Origin: Byssochlamys sp. IMV 00236
Lineage: Eukaryota > Ascomycota > Eurotiomycetes > Eurotiales > Thermoascaceae
Length of the DNA stretch: 15,602 nt
Direction of reading: 5' to 3'
Assembly (NCBI GenBank): GCA_001931875.2
Contig: MSJH02000347.1
Coordinates: 1-15,602, forward strand
In this document: positions 1 to 9,579 of the stretch, piece after piece
Position numbering within the stretch: position 1 is the stretch's first letter
How the letters are laid out: every line of letters begins with the position of its first letter
Position numbers and translations under genes: made by a program
Notes under the pieces: model-generated
The model's input: the letters and a program-made list of their open reading frames with translations, nothing else
Databases searched by the model: none
What the model was told of the DNA's origin: nothing

Positions 1-1154
1 CCTGATAGCAACTATCCACGAGCATTGGATTTAGGAAACTGTGATAAAAGACTAAAACTTCATTGCAAAAGTAAGACGGTTTGTCATTCAATGTCACATA
101 TTAAAACTCTTTTTAACAGTCTTACAAATCACGAATTTCTCGTCATCTAAAAGTAAGGCCCTATAAACGACTCTTGCTGTCTGTTGCTCATACATGTATC
201 TTTAGCCTATCCTTACACCCTTAATATGCATGTGACAAATAATGAATCTCAATCTTATTCTGGTATTATGAAGAGAATAGGCCGAGGTGTTAGTACGTCA
301 AACCCCCATGCAACACTTTCGTTGTAAAGTATAATCAAAAACCCCTTCTTGCATTATTATTCACACACAATTGTGTTCATTTAGCACAGTTCAGGGACAA
401 TTTGCACTAGAATGTGATTTAAGTATTGAAGTGACAAACTCGCCAAGCATCGTAAGTCGTCTCAAGAAGATTGGCAAGAATAACTCTGTGGACGTTGTTC
501 ATGAAGAGGAGGAATTTGACAATGTTGTTACTGCTCACCTTCATCTTGATTCTGGTGACGATCCCTTGTATAGCTTTGCAAACCAGGGGATAGGTCGGTA
601 TGCCATTCAGACGTCTCCATTACAAAACCCTTCATTGGCTCTTGAGTTGACTATCTCATTCTGGTTGGAAGAGTACAATCATTGTCCATTGGAGGCAGAA
701 ATGCAGATCGATCATGATGTCTTGATGTTTTGTCAAGGCGGTGACTACTTGACATTCTATGTCAAAGGCGAGTCTTATCCGGTAATGATTAGGATATTAG
801 TGATGAACACTATACTTAAAAGTACTATAGAAGTGGATTCGTTATTGGGTGACCTATGAGAGACAGGAGCTGGTTTTACGTTTGAATGAAAGGCGAGAAG
901 AACCCATTGAGCGTATCTCGCTCGATCGTTTAGTGCAAGTAAACACGTATCCCACGAATGACATTCAAGAAGACATTTATCTAGGAAAAAAATACATCAT
1001 CATATTATCTTTCGGCCAAGCTGATGAGATGTATCTGTTTGCTGATAGCTCAAAAAGTGTCAGATACTGGAAATGTCTATTGGAGTCCATGACGTCAGAC
1101 GGAAGCGACAATGAGCAACAACATATCAACAAGAGATACATTTGGTCATCATAA
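1..1154 (+). CDS. Anillin-like protein, C-terminal part (C2-like anillin homology region plus PH domain), 5' end outside window
   Basis: Five exons join in one frame: 1-70, 120-152, 206-323, 385-781 and 831-1154. The introns (49, 53, 61 and 49 nt) all start GTAA and end AG. They give 313 residues to the stop at 1152-1154; the start lies left of the window. Residues about 15-100 look like the C2-like anillin homology region (LKLHCKILQI near the start, later FALECDLSIEV). Residues about 185-295 look like a PH domain: GGDYLTFYV, then KWIRYWVTYERQELVLRL across the last splice, EPIERISLDRL, and a terminal helix with the conserved Trp (SVRYWKCLLESM). In fungi, anillin-type proteins such as Bud4, Mid1 and Mid2 combine these two regions and anchor septin or actomyosin rings at division or budding sites. 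The acidic stretch HEEEEFD is probably a surface loop. The exon chain is well supported. The anillin assignment comes from motif memory, and another C2-PH protein is the alternative. Confidence 0.72.
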
Positions 1155-1189
1155 AAGTTGCAAACTTTGTATATTTCTATTATTTATTA

Positions 1190-1215
1190 CACTTTATTCA
1201 CAAATTATTCGCACA
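1190..1215 (+). repeat. Left terminal inverted repeat
   Basis: It begins CACTTTATTCAC and continues with AAATTATTCGCACA. It pairs with 1933-1958 read on the other strand, with three mismatches in 26 positions. TA precedes it. Confidence 0.7.
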
Positions 1216-1580
1216 TTGATAAAAAAAATGATAATTTCAGACAACAAAAAATAATAAAAGATACAACAAATAATAAAAAAGAGAGAGCCCATCAGAAGCA
1301 AAAGAATGAATAAAGAAATGATTAGTAAATCAGTTATTTACATTGATATTAAATGCTTACATTATAAAGAAGAGAATTTATAAGAGAAAAAAAGAGACAA
1401 GAAAAGTGAGTAAAATTATAAAGAGGTTATTAATATCTTACCCGAAGTGCATCTTGGGTTGGGCCAGTGATAACTAGCCCGGAAAAAGAAGAGAAAGAAG
1501 AAGAGAGAGAGAGCAAGCCAGAGAAAAGAGAAGAGACAAGAGAGGAGAGCAAGCATAGAGAGTGGTCAAAGGAGTGGATG

Positions 1581-1735
1581 GGACCAAAGTTTGGTAAGAA
1601 CCAAACTATCCCCAGCTAACACCGGGTTAGTTTCGATGGGCAATCTATAATACTACACGTCAGTTTCTTACAAGAGTAAAGAATATAACATACCTTAGGG
1701 CTAATTGGGGAATAGCTGCTCTTACTTTTTGGTCC
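1581..1735. repeat. Internal degenerate inverted repeat inside the putative MITE
   Basis: The arm at 1581-1624 (GGACCAAA...GTAAGA...CTATCCCCA) resembles the reverse complement of 1694-1735 (GGACCAAA...GTAAGA...CTATTCCCCA), with a few substitutions and small gaps. The arms are about 70 bp apart and would let one strand fold into a long imperfect hairpin. Such a foldback core is common in MITEs. Confidence 0.5.
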
Positions 1736-1932
1736 AGAGAAAAGAAAAGAAAAAGAGAAGTCAAGATCAGACTATTTAAACAAATTCTCTAACAACTTTT
1801 TATTTTGTTATAAAGTCTTGACCACATTTATCTTTTCTCAAAAATATCAAGCTCATTTTATATATTATTACATGTTGTCTTTTAAATAATAAAAAAGACA
1901 TAAAGTGTTTAATTGTTATTGATCTTGTAATG

Positions 1933-1958
1933 TGTGCGAATAATTTCTGAAAAAGGTG
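1933..1958 (-). repeat. Right terminal inverted repeat
   Basis: The reverse complement begins CACCTTTTTCAG and continues with AAATTATTCGCACA, matching the left arm at 23 of 26 positions. TA follows at 1959-1960. Confidence 0.7.
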
Positions 1959-1960
1959 TA

Positions 1961-3030
1961 TATCTAAAAAAATTGCATATTTACCTCATTATAGCTCTAA
2001 TGACCAGGCTCATATATGAAGAATGTAAAGCAGAGCATGTTTTTTCTATGTTGGATGTACACATTTTGAAATAGACAGGCAGTAGATTGATGAATGGGTG
2101 GATAGATCCTCGCAGACCAAGGTACATGAAGTATGATATGGATTGACAAGGACATTAAACATGCGTAGATACGGTGATATCTATGTAATGTATGAGCTGA
2201 CGGTCAATGCTAGGACCTTGAGGATAGAGAGATCTGAAATGTATATTTTATTCAATATGTGAGAGGAGTGAGTGTCGTATTCTACGTTGGATAAGGGTCA
2301 ATAAGCAATGTCTACATCTCAATAATAAAAGCTCAGTAACGCAAACTGACCAATTACAATCATGATAAGTGTAGCTATCAATTTTAGTATCTTCATCTTT
2401 ATTCTTCAAAATAAAAGAAACCAAGCATTAAGTGTTCATTATTTGTGGCTTCTGGTGTAATTGTGAAAATGGAATGTAACAGAGACAAGCATTTGAAGTG
2501 CTTTTATATATCCTTCTTGACAGCAATACATTTGATTTGTCAGCGAAGACGTATTTACATATCGTACAACCTGAATTTTGTTCTCGCCATTGGGCGAATG
2601 TACTTTCTGGAAAGAGTGTATACAAAGTACACCAGGATTATTCGCCTCTTTTACTACAATTACGCCTGGTCCTTTTACTATAATAAGCATTCAATTCGTG
2701 TAATAAAGAAGAATTATTGCTATGATTACGCCTTACCTTTGAGGATCCTGTCTATTAAGTGAATTCTGATCTGACATTGTTTGTCAAATAAGGAAGCCTT
2801 GATCTGTGCACAAAAATACAGAATTATTGGAACGGCGCTGTAAGAATAGATTCACTTGTGATGGAATATATAAGAATTCTTTTTCCTAATTGCGATTGCT
2901 GAAAAAAACCCAGTTTAGTGTAATGGATTTCGCATTTCAAGAGTAAGGAATCAATGGTTCCTTCAATGACAGTTCTTTATTTATTTATAGGCCGGGTGAT
3001 ATTTTCAACGGGAATCACTAAATATGGAAA
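1961..3030. other. Gene-poor intergenic DNA
   Basis: No coding region is supported here. Open frames of 60 to 105 codons between about 2428 and 2762 occur on both strands over the same bases. They start at non-ATG codons or have no recognisable motif, and none continues through plausible splice sites into a longer protein. A diverged repeat cannot be excluded. Confidence 0.5.
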
Positions 3031-3165
3031 ATAGTGAATCGCGGAAGAAATAACAACTCTTTTCGCGACCGCGTAGTCTGTGACAGCTCCTGACTTTGTT
3101 GCCAACCAAGTCCTTTTTTTTCTTCAGGTACCACTTTCTCTCTCTTTTTTTTTTTTAATAAAAGT
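3031..3165 (+). promoter_or_regulatory. Probable TOP2 promoter and 5' UTR with E2F/MBF-like CGCG motifs
   Basis: TTTTCGCG lies at 3060-3067, about 100 bp before the ATG, with further CGCG cores at 3040-3043 and 3070-3073. Such sequences resemble E2F/MBF sites of cell-cycle genes, which would suit a topoisomerase needed in S and G2 phase. This is inference. A strong pyrimidine tract at about 3131-3156 precedes the start, and A at -3 (AAAGTATGG gives G at -3 in strict count) makes the context acceptable but not decisive. No clear TATA box is visible. Confidence 0.35.
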
Positions 3166-6100
3166 ATGGCCTCTGAATCTGACGACGATTATCAAGACAA
3201 TTTCCAAGAATCCGACGCTTATGTTGATTCAGGAGATGATTCTGATTTTGAAGCAGCTCCTCCCGCTAAAGTAAATTTCCTCTCTTTTTTGGTGTATGTG
3301 TCCATCTAATCTTTTCTCTGTTAATATAGAAAGCAAAGATCACAAAGAAAGCAGAAACTACCAAGAAGGAGACACCCGCGGCAAAAAAGACGGCACCTGC
3401 CAGAACAACTAAAAAGACTGCTACAAAGAAAAAAAACGATACCGACGACGACAACGATGACGACGGTAGTGATTTTGAAGTGACTAAGCCAGCTCCCAAG
3501 AAGAGAGGCCCCAATAAATCAACTGCCAAGAAAACCGAAGTTGCTGTTGAAACAAATGGACATGCTGAAACAGCCATGGATGACATTGAAATGATCGATG
3601 TCTCAAAGTCTTCTAATAAGAACAAATCTATTGAAGAAATCTACCAAAAGAAGTCTCAATTAGAGCACATTTTGCTTCGTCCAGATACTTATGTTGGATC
3701 GACTGAAGTTGAAGAGGAAGAGATGTGGGTATTTGATAGTGAACAAAGCATCATAAAGAAGAAAAAGATAAAGTATGTTCCTGGTTTATACAAGATTGTA
3801 GACGAAATTCTGGTCAATGCTGCTGATCATAAAGTAAATAATATAATATAAGGGAAAGAAAAGGAGAATATTGATATAAAACAGATTAGAGATCCAGCAA
3901 TGACTTATATCAAAGTAACTATAAACAGAACAGAAAACTTCATTTGTATCGAAAATAATGGTAAAGGTATTCCTATTACTGAACACAAGAAAGAAAAGGT
4001 CTATGTACCTGAATTGATCTTTGGACACCTGTTGACTTCTTCAAACTACGACGATGAGGAAAAAAGAGTGGTCGGTGGTCGTAATGGTTATGGTGCCAAG
4101 CTATGTAACGTCTTTAGTACAGAATTTACTATAGAAACTGCAGACAAGGAAAGACAGCTGAAATATAAGCAGATCTTTCAAAAGAACATGACGGTCATCA
4201 AACCACCCTCTATCACCAAGAACTCAAGAGGAGAGCAATACACTCGTATCAGCTTTAAGCCCGATTTAGCTAAATTCTCATTGTCAGAGATGGACGAGGA
4301 CTTTGAAGCTTTAATCAAAAAACGTGTCTATGATTTGGCTGGTTGCGTAGACAACTGTAACGTGTTCTTGAATGGTACAAAGATCCCCGTAAAGAACTTT
4401 AAACAGTACTGTGAATTGTACACAAAGTCACTGGAACTTGGTCCTGAAGAAACAAAAAAAGAGATCATATTTGACAATGCAGCAACAGGTCGTTGGCAAG
4501 TCTGCTTTGCTCTGAGCGATGGTCAATTTGATCAAATCAGTTTTGTCAACAGTATCTGTACAGCAAAGGGTGGTACTCATGTGAATCATGTTGCTGATCA
4601 GATTGTCAAGCATTTGGCCCCTGAGGTTGAAAAGAAGAGCAAAAACAAAAATGTAAAGAACATGCAGATCAAGAACCATATGATCCTGTTTATCAAGTGT
4701 TTGGTCGAAAACCCTACTTTTGAAACGCAAACAAAGGAGACGATGACATTGCGTGCTAGCGCCTTTGGCTCATCTTATAAACTATCTGACAGGTTTGCGA
4801 ATGCCATTGCGAAATCAGGTATTGTTGATAACATCGTTCGATGGGTCAAGTTTAAAGAAGAGCAAAAGATGTCCAAGGTGGATAAAGGACTGATGCGACG
4901 AACCTTGAACATTCCCAAGTTGGAAGATGCAAACTTTGCCGGTGTTCCTGGAAAGAACAAGCGCTGTACTCTGATAATCACAGAAGGTGATTCAGCCAAG
5001 TCGCTTGTCTTGAGTGGTATGTCAGTAGTTGGTCGTGACTACTATGGTGTTTTCCCCATTCGTGGTAAACTATTGAACGTTCGTGATGTTTCTAATGCTG
5101 AACTCATGAAGAATGAAGAAATCAAAAACATCAAGGCTATTCTTGGTCTTCAGCATGGTAAAAAGTATGAAAGTGTTGATGAGTTACGATATGGTCGTTT
5201 GATGATCATGACAGATCAAGATCATGATGGTTCACATATCAAGGGTCTGATCATCAACTTTATCGACTCCATGTTCCCCTCGCTTCTGGATATTCCTGGT
5301 TTCCTCTTGGAGTTTATCACACCCATTATAAAGTGTACACATAAACGTTCAAAGCAAATTGTCTCCTTCTTCACTATTCCAGAATACGAACAATGGGCCT
5401 TGGAACACAACAAGAAGAGTGAATGGGATGTAAAGTACTTCAAGGGTCTGGGTACATCTGATAAAATGGCTGCTCGTGAATACTTTAGTAAACCAGAAAT
5501 CCATCAAAAGGAATTTCAGATAATGGACACAGAAGATCGTCAACTTATTGACATGGTTTTCAATAAGAAGAAGGCTTCAGATCGAAAGGAATGGTTGACC
5601 CAGTATGAACCTGGCATCTTCATTGATCACAACGTCAGCAAGATTAAAATTAGTGAATTTGTCAATCGTGAATTGATGTTATTCAGTATGGCAGATAATA
5701 TCCGTTCTATTCCTAGTGTCGTCGATGGTTTCAAACCAGCTCAACGTAAGGTACTCTATGGTTGTATCAAGCGTCCCAGGAATACAGAAGTCAAGGTAGC
5801 CCAACTGGCAAACTACGTTGCTGGCATCACCCAATACCATCACGGTGAACAGAGTGTTGCAGGAACAATCATCAATATGGCCCAAAACTTTGTTGGATCC
5901 AACAATATCAACTTACTCGTGCCTTCCGGTCAGTTCGGTAATCGTCACTCTGGCAGTAAGAGTGCGGCTAGTCCTCGTTACCTGTTCACTCGCTTATCCA
6001 AGGTCACGCGTTTGATATTCCATCCTGATGATGATGCTGTGTTGAACTACTTGATAGAAGAAGATAAGATGATTGAACCTAGCTGGTATATCCCGATCAT

Positions 6101-7303
6101 TCCTATGGTGCTCGTCAATGGTGCCGACGGTATTGGTACAGGGTGGAGTACAGCCATCCCCAACTACAATCCCAAGGATATTATCGACAACATCCTGCGG
6201 CTAATGAATAATCAACCCATGGAGACTATGAAACCATGGTACAGAGGCTTCAAGGGAGAAATTAGTCCTTCTGGACCTAGCAAATTCGCTGTGAATGGTA
6301 TTGCTGAAGTCACACCAGAGAGTGATGTCAAGGTGACTGAAATACCTGTTCGTCTGTATACTGAAGCATTCAAGAAGTTCCTCATGGACTCTCTTCCCGA
6401 CCAGGCCAAGGACAAGAAGAACATTATAGTTCAGATTCAGGCAAGTCTCGAGAAGCATAGCAGATTTTTTTTGTGTATTAACTTTATTGTAGAGCTTTAA
6501 AGATAATTCAACAGATGTGGCTGTTGACTTTACAATTAAATTAGATGACAGCAACTTGAAGAAAGCGGAAGATGTGGGTCTCTTGACTGCTTTTAAGATC
6601 ACAAGCACGATCAATACGACCAATATTGTCTGTTTTGACAAGAATGGTAAGATTAAAAGATATGACGGCCCCGAAGAGATCCTTCGAGAATTTTATGACT
6701 TGCGTTTGGAATTCTATGCAAAGAGAAAGGTACGTTGTCTGATATATGTACGCATCACGTCTTATATTAACATAGATTTTATAGGAACACTTGATTACTG
6801 TATTAAAGCATGAATACGAGCGTTTAGACAACAAGGCCAAGTTCATTCAACTCGTCATTGATGAAAAGCTTCAATTCTTCAACCGTAAGAAGGCTGATGT
6901 CATTGCTGACATGAAAGAACATGGACTTCAGCAAATCTACCCACTGAAGAGAAAGAATGTTTTAGTACAAGATGATGATGAGGATCCAAATAACCAAGCA
7001 GAGGAACAAGAAGGTACAGGATATGAGTACCTCTTTTCTATCAGCGTCAGCGGCTTCACCAGAGAAAAGGTCGAAGAACTTCATAAACAGCGTGACACCA
7101 AGTTGGAAGAACTTGAAGATATTCAAGGTACACCACCAAAGACATTCTGGCGCCGTGATTTAGAAGCTCTATTGAAAGAATGGGAATCCATATTGGAAGA
7201 AGATGCCGAATATGAAAAGACAGCTAAACCTATGGCCACTAGCGATGCTGGAAAGAAGAGAAGAAGAGCTCCAGTAAAGAAGAAGGTTAAGCAAGAGGAT
7301 TAA
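3166..7303 (+). CDS. TOP2: DNA topoisomerase II (type IIA, ATP-dependent)
   Basis: This nuclear homodimer passes one DNA duplex through a transient double-strand break in another, decatenating chromosomes. Exons 3166-3270, 3330-3833, 3885-6440, 6493-6729 and 6785-7303 encode 1306 residues; all four introns are phase 0 (59, 51, 52 and 55 nt). Visible marks in order: GHKL ATPase motifs EILVNAAD, ENNGKGIP (about 226-233) and GGRNGYGAKLCN (about 267-278); the QTKE ATP-sensing lysine (about 487); TOPRIM EGDSAKS (Glu about 570) and DQDHDGS (Asp about 647, 649 and 651); then SPRYLF with catalytic Tyr about 902 preceded by Arg. Intron 3 is a GC-AG intron (6441-6492). Family similarity starts only near residue 136, after an acidic and Lys-rich extension. 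The C-terminal tail after the core is only about 26 residues (KKRRR, probable NLS), against the hundreds usual in yeast or animals. Identity is certain; the first exon rests on its reading frame and splice sites. Confidence 0.97.
6441..6492 (+). other. GC-AG intron in TOP2
   Basis: The donor is CAG/GCAAGT and the acceptor TTGTAG. Removing these 52 nt joins VQIQ to SFKDNSTD in frame, matching the expected course of topoisomerase II. The nearby GTCTCG donor would create a stop or the wrong frame with either nearby acceptor. The first intronic base pair is therefore GC rather than GT. Confidence 0.85.
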
Positions 7304-7370
7304 AAAAACGTTTAGTTGTTTTTATTTATTGAAATGTATAACTCATACAAAAATAAATGGATCTTTTTTT
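7304..7370. terminator. Shared 3' region of convergent TOP2 and LRR genes
   Basis: Only 67 bp separate the two stop codons. A plus-strand AATAAA lies at 7352-7357, close to the stop of the opposite gene. A minus-strand AATAAATAAA lies at 7321-7330, close to the TOP2 stop. If these are used as poly(A) signals, the two 3' UTRs must overlap. Confidence 0.5.
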
Positions 7371-9404
7371 TTAAAAGACTAAAGCCAACGATGTAGCAAG
7401 TAAAGTAATGAGGGTAGAATAGGCCATGAAGTTGTGACTAGCATCACTCTTCTTCTTGTCTTTCTTTATAGTACAATTAATAGAGCATTGGAAAGCCAAG
7501 CTGTTTGGGTTTTCAACAATAGATTGATCAGGGCAGGACTGGAATTGATTTGGCGTCATGTAGCAGTAGCCAAGGGAAGGTGGCGCCATAACTGAAGGGA
7601 ACTGACCACTGAGCATGTTGTAACTAAGACTGAGGCTTTGTAGTTTTGATAATTGACTCAATTCATTTGGGACAGAACCGGTGAGAGCATTATGTCCAAG
7701 GTTCCTATATATAGGGTTAAAATCAGGTCTATATGTGTGTGCTCCGTATATTCTTACAGTCGTTCAAGGTTAACAAGATTTTTGACATTGGGTGAAATCT
7801 GACCAGTTAATCTATTGTTAGACAAGTCCCTGGAATTGAATGTTAGAATGGATCAAAGAATTCTTTAATAAAACCACTTACAATACTTGAAGGTTAGTTA
7901 ATGAATAGATTTGATCAGGAATTGTGTCGTTTAACATTTGGTCTGACAGGGTTCTACAAGTTTTATGATTAATATAATAATCTATTTTTGGTTACTTTTT
8001 ACTTACAAGGAAGTTAATTTTGTGAGATTGCCAATGGAAGCGGGGATACCGCCAAGTAAAGCATTTCTCTTGAGATTTCTATTGTTCAAACAGTGAGTCG
8101 AATGCATGTATATATATATATATATATATATATAACTATTACAATGTAACAAGAGAGGTGGCATCACCCAAGTTGGCAGGTAAGAAGCTATTGTAGTTAT
8201 TACCATCCAAATAGCTATCAAAAAATGTGTCAATATGTATACACACGCATCCTATTCTTGCTTCTTACAGTGTTTGAATTGTCTTCATTCGTGTGACAAC
8301 ATTAGGGAATGGTCCAGACAAATTATTATTGCTGAGGTAAAGGCCCTGAAGTGAAGTCATATTTGACCAGCTATCAGGGATTGTGCCAGAAATGGAATTA
8401 TTTTTAAAGTGTCTATATATAAAAGTAAAATATGAGTTATAAGCGTATACAATTGGGATTGAATCTATATTACATGTTTGTCAAGTTGACCAATCTGCTT
8501 AATCCATCAGGAAGAGGACCAGACAAGGAATTGACATCAAAGTTGCTACAGAAAATCAATATCAATATCATCATTCAATGTGTCAATATGAACATACATC
8601 GATTGTAAGCTGGCTAATTGAGTCAAGGTAGATGGAATTGGTCCCGAAATATTGTTAAAACTGAAATCACTATACAAGGTTTGAATTAGATTATATTTTC
8701 CAATAGAATACTTGATTCTTGTACATGTTTTGAAGATCAGGTATTTTATCGAACGCATTGGGTAATTGTCCACTGAGATTGTTGTGTGAGAGGTCTCTGA
8801 AAAAAAGGTTATTTCAAATTTGGGGAAAGAGAAAAAATCATCTTACATCTTTAACACTTTTCCGATACGATTACAGTGAACACTGTACCAATCGCAACAA
8901 GAGGTCATATTAGAGGAATCCCATCCGGCAGATACAAGCCAGCTTTTGCCATTGAGTGATTTATATAATGATTGCAGTGCTTCACAAACAGAGGGGGCAA
9001 CTGTAGGTAGCACATAAGGTGTATGGGTCGCTTCAGGAACATCACTGGCATCTGTGCTAGAGGCTACATCTGCTGTAGTAGATGATGGTACCAAGCTGGA
9101 AGCATCTGTAGGTGTTGAAGCAGTACTATCTGTGGTGGCAGTAGGCTGAATTGTAGTAGGCGAAGTACCTGCATCAGCTGTTGATGTGGGAGGGGTATCA
9201 ATGGTTGCTGATGCTGCTACAGGTGATGTTGTGGTAGGGCTCAAATCATTACTGCTAGCTAAGACATCCAGGTCTGAAGTGATATTTTGAGCTATATTAA
9301 GCAATGAATATCCTATTCATGATTGTATCCTTTATTTTTTTCTTTCTTTTACCAAAGCTCAACGATGTCAAATATATTAAAGCTAAAAGTATTGATTTTC
9401 TCAT
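7371..9404 (-). CDS. Secreted, probably GPI-anchored leucine-rich-repeat protein, 11 exons
   Basis: Minus-strand exons are 9404-9353, 9291-8847, 8796-8725, 8669-8598, 8545-8474, 8412-8269, 8214-8143, 8078-8007, 7953-7882, 7829-7758 and 7704-7371, giving 492 residues. Exon 1 encodes a signal peptide, MRKSILLALIYLTSLSFA, spliced in phase 1 to the mature N-terminus. Residues about 22-117 are Ser/Thr/Pro/Ala-rich and probably O-glycosylated. A plant-type LRR N-cap follows (Cys 120, Cys-Cys 149-150, Cys 157, with WDSSNMTSCCDWYSVHC). Then come eleven 24-residue repeats (about 166-429) of the type LxxNxLxGxIPxxLxxLxxL. The C-terminus has four more Cys, a KKDKKKSDAS spacer and a 17-residue hydrophobic end, typical of GPI attachment. 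Introns 2-10 are all phase 2 at the same repeat position, and six of the seven... all seven single-repeat exons measure exactly 72 nt; one exon holds two repeats (144 nt). It probably works at the wall or membrane in adhesion or recognition; no kinase domain is present. The ligand is unknown. Confidence 0.88.
8109..8134. repeat. (TA)13 microsatellite in an LRR-gene intron
   Basis: Twenty-six bases of alternating T and A lie inside the intron 8079-8142, which at 64 nt is the longest intron of that gene. The repeat probably accounts for the extra length. It is likely to vary between strains. Confidence 0.95.
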
Positions 9405-9579
9405 TTTCTTTCTTTTTAAAAAAGAAAAGAATATGAAATAAGAAAAAAGAGAAGAAAGAGAAATTAAGGATCCTCGTATCTTATTTTTTTAGGGGAGTGT
9501 ACACAACACATTTGATCCACACGATGAAAGGTACGGAAATAGTAGCAATTTAAAAATAGAAAAAATAGAAATTTTTTTA
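9405..9579 (-). promoter_or_regulatory. Upstream region of the LRR gene and 3' region of the next gene
   Basis: This 175-bp spacer lies between two minus-strand genes. It contains a near-palindromic TTTCTTTTTAAAAAAGAAAA block around 9408-9430, just upstream of the LRR start codon. It also contains AGGGG at about 9492-9496, which resembles a yeast stress-response element. No function is shown. Confidence 0.3.

Larger units (their letters stand above)
1190..1958. mobile_element. Putative non-autonomous TA-flanked inverted-repeat transposon (MITE-like, 769 bp)
   Basis: Two 26-bp arms, 1190-1215 and 1933-1958, are inverted copies with 23 of 26 positions matching, including a perfect 14-bp core AAATTATTCGCACA. 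The dinucleotide TA lies immediately outside both arms (1188-1189 and 1959-1960), as expected for a TA target-site duplication of the Tc1/mariner type. TA is short, so this is only suggestive. The interior has no ORF of 60 codons. It contains a 33-nt pure purine run (1481-1513), a short palindrome (1461-1480) and a second degenerate inverted repeat (1581-1624 with 1694-1735). The element starts 35 bp after the stop codon of the upstream gene, so it probably supplies or interrupts that gene's 3' UTR. Superfamily assignment is inference. Confidence 0.6.

Noticed and set aside
1611..1650. Possible 5S rRNA relic (AGCTAAC...GGGTTAGT...TCGATGGG)
   Set aside because: It resembles the internal control region of 5S RNA over about 30 bases, but the 5' and 3' halves do not match or pair. 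It lies inside the inverted-repeat element.
2428..2762. Overlapping open frames on both strands (65 to 105 codons)
   Set aside because: They overlap each other on both strands, begin mostly at non-ATG codons and show no recognised motif. At most one could be real and none can be chosen.
4428..6846. Several minus-strand frames opposite TOP2
   Set aside because: They are antisense shadows of strongly conserved topoisomerase coding sequence.
7371..8773. Separate small genes for each LRR piece
   Set aside because: All pieces join by GT-AG introns in the same phase into one protein.
8843..9304. LRR gene starting at the TTG at 9304
   Set aside because: TTG is not a normal eukaryotic start and an in-frame TGA lies just upstream. 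The upstream exon with a perfect signal peptide (ATG at 9404) joins in frame.
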